A stretch of DNA of 64,000 nt from JAYPWI01 sp964629575 (GCA_964629575.1 CAZVUM010000016.1:1-64000); one strand, 5' to 3'. Counted from the stretch's first letter, positions 32,167 to 41,496 are shown. Program-made: numbers and translations. The notes: generated by a model from the letters alone, not told the origin.

Positions 32167-32844
32167 ATGACTACAACTGCACTCCATACAGCCCCAACCA
32201 AGACACCAACGACAGCAGTGACCCGAAGCGATGGCTTCAACGTCGTCGGCTCCGACACCAGCCTCGGCTACAACCTGCCCCAACGCATGGGACGCAAGCT
32301 CTGGCTGCCCATGTTTGCCATGGCGCTCATGGGATGGACGGCCGGGTTCACGCTGGCCATCATCGAAGCCGGCACCGACCGCGCCGAGGTCAACGATCTT
32401 CAGACGCTCGGTCATCTGGTGCCCGGGTTCATGTTCGTCGGATTCCTCGGCGTGTTCGCCGCCATCACCTTCGCCGTCGCCCGCATTCTGGGTGAGTTCC
32501 GCACAGGAGGGGGCGAAGTCCAGGCAACCGCCGGCGGCCAGGTCCAGACCCTGAAGATGCCGGCCACAGCCAAGGCCATGCTCGGCTTCATGATCATGGG
32601 CATGATGGTCATGGCGGCCGGGGTCGCCACCAACTTCGTCGCTGCGGGCGCCTTCGATGGCACCAACCCCGCCGACCTCATCGACAGTGCCCAAGCCGGT
32701 GCTGCCGCCTCCGGGCTCCGCCGTCTCGGCGTCGTGACCTACCTCACCGGGATCGCTTTCGGGCTTGCAACCATCATCGACGTGCTGCGCTTCCAAGCCA
32801 CTCGCATCCGCGAAGTCGCAGCCAGCCACGGCCACACCCATTGA
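32167..32844 (+). CDS. Integral membrane protein, GGGEVQ/LKMPATAKA family (member 2)
   Basis: This 225-residue protein has four hydrophobic spans that align with the C-terminal two-thirds of the preceding protein. The shared block is RLWRPM-like (RKLWLPMFAMALMGWTAGF), then FRTGGGEVQATAGG and LKMPATAKAMLGFMIMGMM. It ends in a short histidine-containing tail (ASHGHTH). It most likely arose by tandem duplication and may form a heteromer with the first protein. It starts 30 bases after the first gene, with AGAAAGAAGAAG as ribosome site. Function unknown. Confidence 0.75.
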   Translation: MTTTALHTAPTKTPTTAVTRSDGFNVVGSDTSLGYNLPQRMGRKLWLPMFAMALMGWTAGFTLAIIEAGTDRAEVNDLQTLGHLVPGFMFVGFLGVFAAITFAVARILGEFRTGGGEVQATAGGQVQTLKMPATAKAMLGFMIMGMMVMAAGVATNFVAAGAFDGTNPADLIDSAQAGAAASGLRRLGVVTYLTGIAFGLATIIDVLRFQATRIREVAASHGHTH

Positions 32845-33009
32845 CCCACACGGGCCACTTCGAGATGGCCGGCAACGGAACACGCGAGCCGACCACCTCC
32901 CCACCCGCTGGCGGGGCCGAACCGCCCAACTCGGTCCCGCCAGCACACGCGCCCGCCACACCCCTCCGGCCAGGCAAACGCCCGTGACACCGAACATTGC
33001 GAGACCCAC

Positions 33010-33204
33010 ATGACCGCCCATCGGATCACCGGCATCATCCAGCGCCTCGCTGTCGGCGCCACCACCTTTGCCGACAACATGCTCCACGCCGCTGCCGACC
33101 TCACCAAACACGACCGGATCGACGACTGCATCGACGGCCGCTGGAGGGCTCCTCGCTATGGGTCATCGCCAGCCGGTGGCACCCCCGTGGAGAGGGCGCA
33201 ATGA
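33010..33204 (+). CDS. Small unknown protein (64 aa)
   Basis: This reads MTAHRITGIIQRLAVGATTF, then DNMLHAAADLTKHDRIDDC. The N-terminal helix is amphipathic and the C-terminal third looks less protein-like. The stop TGA (33202-33204) overlaps the ATG of the next gene (ATGA), which supports translation. No strong ribosome site is seen and no family is recognised. Confidence 0.45.
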   Translation: MTAHRITGIIQRLAVGATTFADNMLHAAADLTKHDRIDDCIDGRWRAPRYGSSPAGGTPVERAQ

Positions 33205-33683
33205 GAGTGCCGACTCGAACTGGCCTCGCCGCGCTCGCCACCATCGCCGGGCTCCAATTCCACCCGAAGGTGGCGCTGCGGCCCGACCGTGTCGAGACCA
33301 CCGCAACGGCCGACACAATCATCGAGCTCCTCCAAACACGACTCCGCGACAGCCCTGACGTCCTGGTTGCCTCCGAGGATCGCCTGGTCCGCCGATTCGC
33401 CGGACGAGCCGGCGTCTTCCCCTACCGCACCACCGAGCTGGTCGCGTTCGCTCCGGACGGTGTCACCTTCGACCACCTCGCCGGTCCATTTGCCACCTGC
33501 CACGAACGCTTCCATCTCCGCCCCCACGAAACCTTCACCACCCTCGAGCACACCGGCACCTTCTCGCTACGCGGCGGCCTCTGGAGCTTCATGCTGTTCG
33601 CCGCCCCAGTCCGAAGCGCCTTCGAAAGCCACGTCCGACGCCACCTCCACCAGCTCGCCGCCGACCTCGCCGATCACAAGTAG
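33201..33683 (+). CDS. Unknown 160-aa protein, possibly SRPBCC-like
   Basis: ATG 33201 overlaps the stop of the preceding small ORF. The sequence holds alternating strands (DGVTFDHLAGPFATCHERFH; FTTLEHTGTFSLRGGLWSF) and a long C-terminal helix (SAFESHVRRHLHQLAADLAD), resembling the strand-helix order of SRPBCC/polyketide-cyclase folds. This is a weak similarity by eye. It lies between the membrane pair and the formate/nitrite transporter on the same strand. Confidence 0.55.
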   Translation: MRVPTRTGLAALATIAGLQFHPKVALRPDRVETTATADTIIELLQTRLRDSPDVLVASEDRLVRRFAGRAGVFPYRTTELVAFAPDGVTFDHLAGPFATCHERFHLRPHETFTTLEHTGTFSLRGGLWSFMLFAAPVRSAFESHVRRHLHQLAADLADHK

Positions 33684-33726
33684 CTTCACGACCGACTGCC
33701 CCAACCCCTCCGACGGCACCCGACCT

Positions 33727-34554
33727 ATGCACGACGACATCGACTTCCCCGACAACCAGTTCCTCGCCCCCGAACTGGTCATGACCGAAATGGCCCAAGC
33801 CGGAGCCCAACGCGCCGCCAACCGCAGCGCGACCGAGGTGATGGTGCTATCGATGATCGCCGGCGGATTCATCACCGTCGGCGCCCTATTCAGCACCCTC
33901 ATCGCCACCGGCACCGACAACGAAGGCGTCCAACGCCTCCTCGAAGGATTCGGCTTCTCCGTCGGATTCTTCGCCGTCGTACTCACCGGCACCCTCCTCT
34001 TCACCGAAGTCAACGTCGAGATGCCCGCCACCCTCCTCAGCGGCAACCCGAGCGCCATCGTCGGAAGAGCAGCACGGCTGTGGATTCTCGCGGCGGTCGG
34101 CAACTTCGCCGGCGCCTACCTCACCGGCCTCGCCATCACCACCGCCCAGGACTACAGCCCCGCCGTCGACGCCCTCCTCACCGAGATCGTCGAGGCCAAG
34201 ATGCGCTACCGCGCCATCGGCGGCACCGAAGGCTGGGCCCGCGCCGTGCTCTCCGGTGCGCTGGGCAACTGGCTCGTCGGCATGGCCGCCTTCCTCGCGG
34301 TCATGGGCCGCACCATCATCGGCAAATACATCCCCGTGCTGTTGATGGTCTCAGCCTTCGTCGCCGCCGGATTCCTCCACAGCCCAGCCAACATGGCCTA
34401 CTTCTCCCTCGCCCAACCCGACGGCCTCGGCCCGGGCTGGGGCCCAGCCATCACATGGAGCATCACCCCAGCCGCCATCGGCAACATCGCCGGCGCGTTC
34501 TTCCTCGTCGCCCTCCCGTTCTGGGCCCTCAACAACCGCCGCAGCCGACCCTGA
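33727..34554 (+). CDS. Formate/nitrite transporter (FNT) family channel
   Basis: This 275-residue FocA/NirC-type channel has six predicted transmembrane helices. Family features are SVGFFAVVLTGTLLFTEVN, VLSGALGNWLVGMAAFLA and GFLHSPANMAYFS; the last contains the HS(P/V)ANM block with the conserved pore His. ATG 33727 gives a normal family length, and the upstream open frame has no similarity. It would move formate, nitrite, hydrosulfide or a similar small anion. No nitrite reductase or pyruvate-formate lyase is nearby, so the substrate cannot be told. Confidence 0.88.
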   Translation: MHDDIDFPDNQFLAPELVMTEMAQAGAQRAANRSATEVMVLSMIAGGFITVGALFSTLIATGTDNEGVQRLLEGFGFSVGFFAVVLTGTLLFTEVNVEMPATLLSGNPSAIVGRAARLWILAAVGNFAGAYLTGLAITTAQDYSPAVDALLTEIVEAKMRYRAIGGTEGWARAVLSGALGNWLVGMAAFLAVMGRTIIGKYIPVLLMVSAFVAAGFLHSPANMAYFSLAQPDGLGPGWGPAITWSITPAAIGNIAGAFFLVALPFWALNNRRSRP

Positions 34555-34574
34555 CACGACCCGGCCCGATGGTC

Positions 34575-34862
34575 TCAGTCGAGGACTTCTACACCTCGCC
34601 AGAACGCCACCCGATCACTCACCAGACGCCGCGCCAATGGCCACGGCCGCTCGTACGCGAACGCGGCATCAGCTGCGACATCGCTCTCGCCCGCAACGTG
34701 CCAGTAGCGGGCCTTGCCCTTCCAGAAACAGCGGCTCGTCGACGGACTCTCCAGCAGTGCTCCGTCCCGGACGCTCGCACGGGGGAAGTACGTCATCCCC
34801 TCGACCACCCGGACATCATCGCTCTCGGCTACAACCACACCGTCAAACACTGCACGAGCCAT
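34575..34862 (-). CDS. DUF427 domain protein
   Basis: The 95-residue protein closely follows the DUF427 pattern: ARAVFDGVVVAESDDVRVVEG, YFPRASVRDGALLESPSTSRCFWKGKARYW and a C-terminal AFAYERPWPLARRLVSDRVAFW. The family is a small beta-tent fold of unknown function, widespread in Actinomycetota. It converges on the FNT gene with 20 bases between the stops. Confidence 0.82.
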   Translation of the reverse strand: MARAVFDGVVVAESDDVRVVEGMTYFPRASVRDGALLESPSTSRCFWKGKARYWHVAGESDVAADAAFAYERPWPLARRLVSDRVAFWRGVEVLD

Positions 34863-35241
34863 ACTCCACTAACCCGCCTACGGCTCGACAACTTCCCAGC
34901 CACGCCCCGGCCTGTACCGGTGACCTGGCTCGAGTTGATCTCGAGCGGCGGCCCCAGCCAGAACGGCGGCGCCGTACCCCTGGGGGTGCCCGATACTCGG
35001 TCGTGGCCGCTGACCAGGGCGTATGCCGGCAACGCTGGTCTGTCGTGTTTCGCATTCTCAACTCCTCAGCGCCTTGGTGCGTCATGGTCGGGTGGGGCGC
35101 TCTTCGTCGCCTTCCAAGTCGGAGTCGACGGGATGCCAGGCCAAGTCGTCAAGATCAATGCGCAGCCCTGTTCGCCATCCAGGAAACGAACGCCGTGCGC
35201 TATGTTTGGGTCACAATAACCACGGAGTGGGAGGACGGACG
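34863..35241. other. Intergenic stretch, no gene recognised
   Basis: This lies between the starts of the DUF427 gene (minus) and the RTX-type gene (plus), so it must hold both promoters. The ORFs in it (for example 34829-35032 minus, 67 aa) have no recognisable similarity and no ribosome sites. GTGGGAGGACG just before 35242 is the ribosome site of the next gene. Confidence 0.5.
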
Positions 35242-38200
35242 ATGATACACGCAAGGCAATCCGGTGGGCCCATCGAAGCGGTCGGACGGCTGGCGCGTCC
35301 ACTACTGGCGACCGTCTTGCTCGCCGCCCTGATCGCGGTCGTAGTCCCACCGCTGACCGCAGACGCTGTTTCGCACGCATCGATTCGCGCGTCCCTCACC
35401 AACAACTGGGTGGAGGGCCACGGCTTCGACGCGAGTGCTGACGTCAACGTCACCGTGGCAGGGGCGGGGCCCGACTGTGCCCTCGACCCGAACCCGCTCT
35501 CCACCACCGATGGCAGCGGATCGCTGTTCGTCGACCTCAACGCATTCGCCTGTGACCTCCAGGGAGGTACTTCGGTCAGCGTGAACGTCGGCGCCCTCAC
35601 CCGCGACCTCACCATGATCTCGCCGCTCACGATCAACGTCGATGAGGCCACGGGCATCGCCAGCGGAGACCGACCTGTCGGCTTCGCGGTCCGCGCCAAC
35701 GTCGGCGGACCCATCTGCGGAGGCGAGATCTTCGACAACGACCTCGCGTCGCCCACGTGGTCAGTCAACTTCTTCACCACGCCAAACGCCGGCGGCGGCT
35801 GCCAGGAGCAGGGAGACTTCGGAGGCGTCGACTTCGCCCAGGTGTCGGTCACCGACGCCGATGCCACACCAGGCGACGAAGCCGTCGCCGAGCCCACGCC
35901 ACCGCCCACAATCCAGGCGAGCATCACCAACGACTGGGTACAGGGAGGCGGGTTCGATCCCGGTGATACATCGGTGGACATCATCGTGTGGGCCGATCCG
36001 ACCGAGACACCAGGCACCGAGGTTCTCGCTTCCACTTCATTCCCCACCAACGGAGACGGAACGTTCTTCGCCGACGTCGCAGGACACGGTGTCGATCTCG
36101 CCGAACCGATGCGCGTCGCGGTCACGGGGCAGCCCTCGGGAACAGCCAAGACAGTCAATCTGATCGAACCGATCTCCATCACGGTGGTCGACAGCCCAGC
36201 AGGTGCCTCGGGAGAGCTACCCGACGACCCACACGCGATCTTCGAAGTAAGTGTCGGTGGAGAGACGTGCGGCACGGGGATCCAATTCACCGACAACAAC
36301 GCCAGCGACCAAGACCCCGCTGTCGGGTCGTGGGAGGTCGACTTCTCCGGCGACTGCCCATCGGGTCTCGGCCCGAATGTCGGGGGCCACGCGGCGGCGA
36401 TCGACGGCGAAGGCGACTCGTCGCTTGCCGAGCCGGTACCACCGCCTCGGATTCGCGCGTCGCTGGACAACGACTGGGTCGAGGGCGAGGGTTTCGCCCC
36501 GAACACTGACGTCAACATGACGGTGACCGGAGCCGGGCCCGACTGCGCGCTTCTCCCGAACCCGATCTCCACCACCGACGGAGGCGGATACATGTTCGTC
36601 GACCTCAACGTGTACAGCTGCGATCTCCAGGGCGGAACGATCATCAACGTCACCGTGGGACCCGACGTGCGCGATCTCACCATGGCTTCGCCGCTCACCA
36701 TCGGCGTCGACAACGGCACGGGCATCGCCAGCGGAGATCGCCCCGGCGGTGTCGAAGTCCGCGCCAACGTCGGCGGACCCGTCTGCGGAGGCGAGATCTT
36801 CGACAACGACCCGGCATCACCCACCTGGTCAGCTGACTTCTTCACCACGCCAAACGCCGGCGGCGGGTGCGCGGAACAAGGAGAGTTCGGCCCCGACGGC
36901 GCCGACTTCGCCCAGGTCTCCATCAGCGACAACGACGCAACCCCCGGGGACGAAACGGTCGCCGAATTCATTCCAGGTGAGCCGACCGCGTTCGACATCG
37001 GGCCGCTCCCCCTCACCGGCGCTGACGTCCTCCTCTCGGCGGCGCAGGGGGTGCTGTGGTTCATCGACCGAGATGCGCTGACATCTCCGCCTCCCGTCGT
37101 ACCCGTCGGAACGGACCCGGAGGCCACGGGGATTGCCGGCCTGGCCGGGGTTCCACTGCCCTGGCCAGGGAACTTCGATGTCCAGCTCATCGACCAGAAC
37201 CGCCTGATCCTCACTCGGATCGACGCATCACAACTGTGGGAGCTCGACCTCCTCGCCGGGAATCTGTTCCTCGTCGCCGACGACGAGATCCTCGGCGCAC
37301 CGATCGGTGTAGCGGTCAAGCACGACGAACCCGGCGTGTACTTCGTCGCTGACGAGAACGGCAACATCATCGAGTACGACACCAACACTGCGACAGGCAC
37401 CGTGCTACAAGCGCGGCCGGGTCCTGGTGCAGATGGGATCTGGTACCGCGACGGGGTCGTCTATTTCACCGAGAAGACGAACCAGTTCTTCGCCCACGAC
37501 CTCGCAACCGGGGTGTTGACGAGCGTGTCGGTTGGTGTCGCTGGCGTGTCGTTCGCATTCAACGGGTTCAGCTTCACGGCCGACGGAAACGTCCTGGCAG
37601 CATCGACATTCCAGGATCCCGTGCTGCGTGCCGGAGCAATCCACTTCGATCCGACCACCGGTGCGTTCCTCGGCGGGTACACCGGTACCGGCGGGTACAA
37701 CGGCGGAGCCGGTCAGAACCTGTGCGCTCGCAACGTGGAGGATGTGTCCGTGTTGACGAGTGGCCTCGCCTACTGGGTCGACTCGGACTTCGAGATGAAC
37801 TTCTCCGACTTCGAGCCACGGCTGTGCAGCGCCGTCGTTCAGTCGAACGGAGCGCTCGATCAAACCGATGACTCCCACACCTTCATCGGAGGGCCAGGTC
37901 TCGGCGACATCGTCGACATCGTGGTGCTCACCGATCCACCAGTGGAGGAGACCGTTCCCGCTGGCGGTTCCACGAATACAGGGACCGACCCAACGCCATC
38001 CGATCCGGTCGTGACCAGCGTCGAATCACCTCAGGGCGGCGGCGTGAGCATCACTGAAGCCTCCGCTGCAGGTGTTCTCGAAGGTGGCTACGAGCTCGAC
38101 GGTCAGAGCGTCGACATCACCGCACCTCCGGCCACGAACGAGGACCCGCTCGTTCTCGTGTTCACGATTGCCACCGCCACACCGGTCGAAGACATCGTCG

Positions 38201-38883
38201 TGTTGCGAAACGGTGAAGCGCTCACTGATTGTCCGGGAGCGGTCGACGTGCCCGAAGGCATCGTTGGCTGCGTCTCGGGCCGCGACACCACCGTCCCAGA
38301 CGGCGACGCCCAGATCACCGTGATCACGACCGACGCGTCAATCTGGCAGTTCGCCGTTCCCGCCTGCACCATCGAGGGAACGTCGGGTCCGGACATCTTG
38401 TTCGGCACCGACGGCGACGACGTGATCTGCGGCTTCGGCGGCGACGACACCATCCACGGTCGGGGTGGAAACGACCTCATCATCGCAGGGGACGGCAACG
38501 ACACTGCCCACGGCGGGCGAGGCGCCGATGTCTTCTTTGGCGGCGACGGCAGCGACGAGTTCGACGGCGGGCGAGGCCCGGATGTCGCCCACGGCGGAGC
38601 GGGCAACGATGACCTCGAAGGCGGACGCGGCACCGACCAACTCTTCGGAGAAGAAGGCAACGACGAACTCGAAGGCGGACGCGGCGCCGACCTCCTCGTC
38701 GGCGGCTCCGGAAACGACGAACTCGAAGGCGGTCGCGGCACCGACGAGCTTCGAGGCGGGATCGGCGACGACGAACTCGAAGGTGGGAGAGGCGGCGACA
38801 TCGTCGATGGCGGTCCGGACAGCGACGAATGTTCACCCGGGTCAGGCACAGACACGGTCCTGAACTGCGAGGAGATCGACTGA
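35242..38883 (+). CDS. Large secreted protein with three repeated modules and a C-terminal RTX-like block
   Basis: The 1213-residue product starts at ATG 35242 (GGGAGG upstream) and has a long signal-type hydrophobic segment (residues 20-43). Three related modules begin near residues 47, 222 and 400 with ASLTNNWVEGHGF, ASITNDWVQGGGF and ASLDNDWVEGEGF; modules 1 and 3 are nearly identical. A middle region (about 586-896) alternates short strands like a beta-propeller (VYFVADENGNIIEYDTNT; VVYFTEKTNQFFAHDLATG). Residues 1042-1213 are about a dozen calcium-binding RTX-type nonapeptides (GGRGADVFFGGDGSDEF; GNDELEGGRGTDEL). It is probably exported and calcium-stabilised. The role, perhaps adhesion or surface layer, is unknown; no type I secretion genes are adjacent. 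Confidence 0.82.
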   Translation: MIHARQSGGPIEAVGRLARPLLATVLLAALIAVVVPPLTADAVSHASIRASLTNNWVEGHGFDASADVNVTVAGAGPDCALDPNPLSTTDGSGSLFVDLNAFACDLQGGTSVSVNVGALTRDLTMISPLTINVDEATGIASGDRPVGFAVRANVGGPICGGEIFDNDLASPTWSVNFFTTPNAGGGCQEQGDFGGVDFAQVSVTDADATPGDEAVAEPTPPPTIQASITNDWVQGGGFDPGDTSVDIIVWADPTETPGTEVLASTSFPTNGDGTFFADVAGHGVDLAEPMRVAVTGQPSGTAKTVNLIEPISITVVDSPAGASGELPDDPHAIFEVSVGGETCGTGIQFTDNNASDQDPAVGSWEVDFSGDCPSGLGPNVGGHAAAIDGEGDSSLAEPVPPPRIRASLDNDWVEGEGFAPNTDVNMTVTGAGPDCALLPNPISTTDGGGYMFVDLNVYSCDLQGGTIINVTVGPDVRDLTMASPLTIGVDNGTGIASGDRPGGVEVRANVGGPVCGGEIFDNDPASPTWSADFFTTPNAGGGCAEQGEFGPDGADFAQVSISDNDATPGDETVAEFIPGEPTAFDIGPLPLTGADVLLSAAQGVLWFIDRDALTSPPPVVPVGTDPEATGIAGLAGVPLPWPGNFDVQLIDQNRLILTRIDASQLWELDLLAGNLFLVADDEILGAPIGVAVKHDEPGVYFVADENGNIIEYDTNTATGTVLQARPGPGADGIWYRDGVVYFTEKTNQFFAHDLATGVLTSVSVGVAGVSFAFNGFSFTADGNVLAASTFQDPVLRAGAIHFDPTTGAFLGGYTGTGGYNGGAGQNLCARNVEDVSVLTSGLAYWVDSDFEMNFSDFEPRLCSAVVQSNGALDQTDDSHTFIGGPGLGDIVDIVVLTDPPVEETVPAGGSTNTGTDPTPSDPVVTSVESPQGGGVSITEASAAGVLEGGYELDGQSVDITAPPATNEDPLVLVFTIATATPVEDIVVLRNGEALTDCPGAVDVPEGIVGCVSGRDTTVPDGDAQITVITTDASIWQFAVPACTIEGTSGPDILFGTDGDDVICGFGGDDTIHGRGGNDLIIAGDGNDTAHGGRGADVFFGGDGSDEFDGGRGPDVAHGGAGNDDLEGGRGTDQLFGEEGNDELEGGRGADLLVGGSGNDELEGGRGTDELRGGIGDDELEGGRGGDIVDGGPDSDECSPGSGTDTVLNCEEID

Positions 38884-38988
38884 CTCGCTGCTGCCTCGTC
38901 AGCGCTCCAGATCGTGCGGATCTCTCGCTGCTACGGCCTCATCAACGAATACCGGAACGCCGCATGACCAGCCACGACACAATTTCGG

Positions 38989-39003
38989 GCACCCAGAGGG
39001 TGC
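38989..39003. terminator. Short hairpin between convergent genes
   Basis: GCACCC (38989-38994), loop AGA, GGGTGC (38998-39003). It lies between the stops of the RTX-type gene and the converging cytochrome c gene, where a bidirectional terminator is expected. There is no T-run, so confidence is low. Confidence 0.35.
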
Positions 39004-39058
39004 GTCCGACGGAACCCGACGAGGGTGGACGTCCTCGCTCGCTAGCGCGCCCGCGGCA

Positions 39059-39754
39059 TCAGCCGGAACCTTGTTCCTCGCGCAGATACTCGATGACACC
39101 GTCGATCTGATCCGGGCTGAGGCTGCCCGCGAAGCTCGGCATCTCGTCTTTCCCCTCGGTGATCCGTTTGCGGATCCGGTTGTCGGAGAGGTCGGCGGCG
39201 TCCGAGCCCCGGCCGAGTTCGGGAGCATCGATACCTTCGAGGTTGGATCCGTGGCACGACGAGCAGGCCATCTGGAAAAGCTGTTCGCCGTCGAGGCCAG
39301 CGGCGCTGAGCGGGAACCGCCAGTCGGGGTTCGAAGCAGCGCCGTCTTCGAGGTTGCGGAGGTAGGCCACGACGGCGTCGATCTGGGGGCGGGTGAGGGT
39401 GCCCCCGAACTCGGCGCTGTAGGCAGCCATCTGGGATCCCGGTACGCCCGCTGCTACGAGGTCGACGATCTGTTGGTCGCTGGTGGCCGAGAGGAACTCC
39501 TCGGATCCGATGGCCGGGCCTATCGAGCCGTTACCGGACTGCCCGTGGCAGGACAAACATGTCGACTGATAGATCTCCGCTCCGACCGCGCCGATTTGCA
39601 GCTGGCGCTCGGCCTGGGCGTCGTCTCGCCGGCTGGGCTCGATCAGGCGATACGCCGGAAACGCAAGCGCGAAGACCCAGAGCAAGACGACTCCCACGAG
39701 GCTCCACCTCGTGGTCGAGGCTTCGAGTTCGGGGTCGTCGCGCTCCAGCACCAT
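39059..39754 (-). CDS. Membrane-anchored dihaem cytochrome c
   Basis: The 231-residue protein has one N-terminal membrane span (WSLVGVVLLWVFALAFPAYRL) followed by two cytochrome c domains, each with a CxxCH haem site (STCLSCHGQSG and MACSSCHGSNL) and a distal Met candidate (GSQMAAYS; EMPSFAG). It is the last gene of the minus-strand redox operon, 6 bases after the Rieske gene. It would take electrons from the Rieske protein on the outer face of the membrane, as QcrC does in actinobacterial bc complexes. Confidence 0.9.
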   Translation of the reverse strand: MVLERDDPELEASTTRWSLVGVVLLWVFALAFPAYRLIEPSRRDDAQAERQLQIGAVGAEIYQSTCLSCHGQSGNGSIGPAIGSEEFLSATSDQQIVDLVAAGVPGSQMAAYSAEFGGTLTRPQIDAVVAYLRNLEDGAASNPDWRFPLSAAGLDGEQLFQMACSSCHGSNLEGIDAPELGRGSDAADLSDNRIRKRITEGKDEMPSFAGSLSPDQIDGVIEYLREEQGSG

Positions 39755-39760
39755 GGTCGC

Positions 39761-40261
39761 TCAGGCCTCTCCGACGCAGGACGGCCCGCGAACGGGCTCG
39801 TCGATGGTCTCGGTGCCGAGCGGTGGGCCTTCGATCACCGTGGAGGTGTCGACCACGATCACGTCGTCGACGATCTCGACCGCGAATCGGTCCATCCCTC
39901 GGGGGCTGGGGCCGCTGCGGTGTTCTCCCGCCCGGTTGTAGATCGAGCCGTGGCACGGGCATTCGAACTGGCCGCTGCTCTCACACCAGGGCACCCGGCA
40001 TCCGAGGTGAGGACACTTCCACCACAATGCGACGGGCTGTTCGTCGATCGTGGTGAGCCATGTCTGTGCCTCGCGCACCTCGACCGCGTCGGACGAGGGG
40101 ACCAGGGAGGAGGCGATGGTTTTGAGTTTGCCGCCGAAGCCCTGTGTGTTGCGTGGCCGCAGCGTGTCCCACGAGGTCCAGATGCCGGCTGCGGCAGCCA
40201 GGCCGACACCGGTCTTCCAGGCCTTGGCAATCATCGCTCGGCGGGTGATCGATTCACTCAT
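39761..40261 (-). CDS. Rieske iron-sulfur protein
   Basis: This 166-residue Rieske protein has the cluster motifs KCPHLGCRVPW and ECPCHGSIYN (C-x-H-x2-C and C-x2-H forms). A twin-arginine-like N-terminus (TRRAMIAKAWKTGVGLAAAAGIW) serves as membrane anchor or Tat signal. ATG 40261 overlaps the cytochrome b stop (ATGA). It is the high-potential electron acceptor from quinol in the bc-type complex. Length is that of b6f/Chlorobium-like Rieske proteins, shorter than the three-helix actinobacterial QcrA. Confidence 0.92.
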   Translation of the reverse strand: MSESITRRAMIAKAWKTGVGLAAAAGIWTSWDTLRPRNTQGFGGKLKTIASSLVPSSDAVEVREAQTWLTTIDEQPVALWWKCPHLGCRVPWCESSGQFECPCHGSIYNRAGEHRSGPSPRGMDRFAVEIVDDVIVVDTSTVIEGPPLGTETIDEPVRGPSCVGEA

Positions 40262-41496
40262 AGCTCTCCGTGCCACTCGTCCCATGGCCAGACCCAGCGC
40301 CAGCCCGGCCCGCGGAACGCGAATCCGATCAGGGTGAGGATGATCCAGCCAATCAACAGCAGACTGAAGGTCCACACCGCCACCCGCCGCCGTTCGAGGG
40401 CCTTCTCGGGGTTGCGGTCGAGGTAGGGCACCGACAGCAACCCGAGGGCCAGCGTTGCGGGAACGAGGATCCCCGCCACCAGGGGATGGAGGTGGCTCAG
40501 CAGTTCCTGCAACCCGGCAAAGTACCAGGGCGCTTTTTCGGGGTTGGGGGTCTCGTTGGGGTTGGCGATGGCGCGCAGCGGCGCATCGAAGCTGAGGGCG
40601 AGGGCCAACACGATCAGCAGCGCGACCAGCGACGCGACGGCGTGACGAATGAGCAGGTGCGGCGAGGTCAGCACCTCGTCGTCGTCGAGGGGCACCTTGC
40701 GCTCGCCCACCCCCGGCACGCCCGGGACGATTCCGAGCACGCGGTGGCCGTCGAGGCTCACCGGTGCTGTCGGCGTCGGGCCGGCCCCGTCACTGAACAT
40801 CCGGTCCTTTCGCCACCGCCAGAGATGGATCACCACGAGCGACACCATCACGGTGGGCAGAACCGCGACGTGGAGCACGTAGAAGCGGAGCAGCGTGGCG
40901 CCACCCACGACCGGGCCGCCCAACAGAACCTCCTGAACGGTGTCGCCGACGTAGGGCACGAAGCCGGCCATGCTCGCACCGACGGTGATCGCCCAGTATG
41001 CGAGCTGGTCCCAGGGAAGGAGGTAACCGGTGAACGACATGAGAAGCGTGGTCATCAGCAGCATCACACCGATGACCCAATTGAACTCACGGGGTGGCTT
41101 GTAGGCGCCGCGGTAGAAGACCTTGGCCATGTGGATGCCGACCACGAGGACCATCAGGTGCGCCGACCATCGGTGGACGTTGCGGATGAACTGGCCGAAC
41201 CCGACCGTCGTCTGAATGTCCTGGATGTTGCCGTAGGCGGTTGTCGGATGCGGAACGTAGAAGAACATCAGGTAGATGCCCGACACGATCAGCGAGAGCA
41301 TCAGCGCGATCGCCACGACCCCCATGAACCAGGTCGCCTTGAGCTTGAGCTCTGAGCGGCGGACCTTGACCGGGTAGAGGTGGAGCAGGAAGCTCCCCCA
41401 GTGACGCGCAGCGCGCTCACGAGGGGTCGAGCCCGGCGGGGTGCGCCACACCGATCGGCCGATCGTCGTCTCCCGTACCCGTTCGCCGACCTTCAT
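40258..41496 (-). CDS. Cytochrome b (fused b6 / subunit IV type)
   Basis: The 412-residue integral membrane protein starts at ATG 41496, which overlaps the oxidoreductase stop (ATGA). Haem ligand pairs are in HRWSAHLMVLVVGIH (14 apart) and HVAVLPTVMVSLVVIH (15 apart), the spacing of the cytochrome b6 type. The quinol-site motif is APWYFAGLQELL, equivalent to PEWY. The N-terminal b6-like and C-terminal subunit-IV-like halves are joined by a loop of about 45 residues. It is the quinol-oxidising core of the complex encoded by this operon. Confidence 0.92.
   Translation of the reverse strand: MKVGERVRETTIGRSVWRTPPGSTPRERAARHWGSFLLHLYPVKVRRSELKLKATWFMGVVAIALMLSLIVSGIYLMFFYVPHPTTAYGNIQDIQTTVGFGQFIRNVHRWSAHLMVLVVGIHMAKVFYRGAYKPPREFNWVIGVMLLMTTLLMSFTGYLLPWDQLAYWAITVGASMAGFVPYVGDTVQEVLLGGPVVGGATLLRFYVLHVAVLPTVMVSLVVIHLWRWRKDRMFSDGAGPTPTAPVSLDGHRVLGIVPGVPGVGERKVPLDDDEVLTSPHLLIRHAVASLVALLIVLALALSFDAPLRAIANPNETPNPEKAPWYFAGLQELLSHLHPLVAGILVPATLALGLLSVPYLDRNPEKALERRRVAVWTFSLLLIGWIILTLIGFAFRGPGWRWVWPWDEWHGEL

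Noticed and set aside
31840..33111. 423-codon minus-strand frame opposite the membrane-protein pair
   Set aside because: It is Gly/Asp/His-rich shadow sequence; the plus strand has two genes with ribosome sites and homologous membrane spans.
34829..35032. 67-codon minus-strand ORF upstream of the DUF427 gene
   Set aside because: No ribosome site, no family resemblance, and it overlaps the DUF427 start region.
38369..38883. Regularly repeated DNA that could look like a CRISPR or satellite array
   Set aside because: The repeats are in frame, have no unique spacers and encode RTX nonapeptides.
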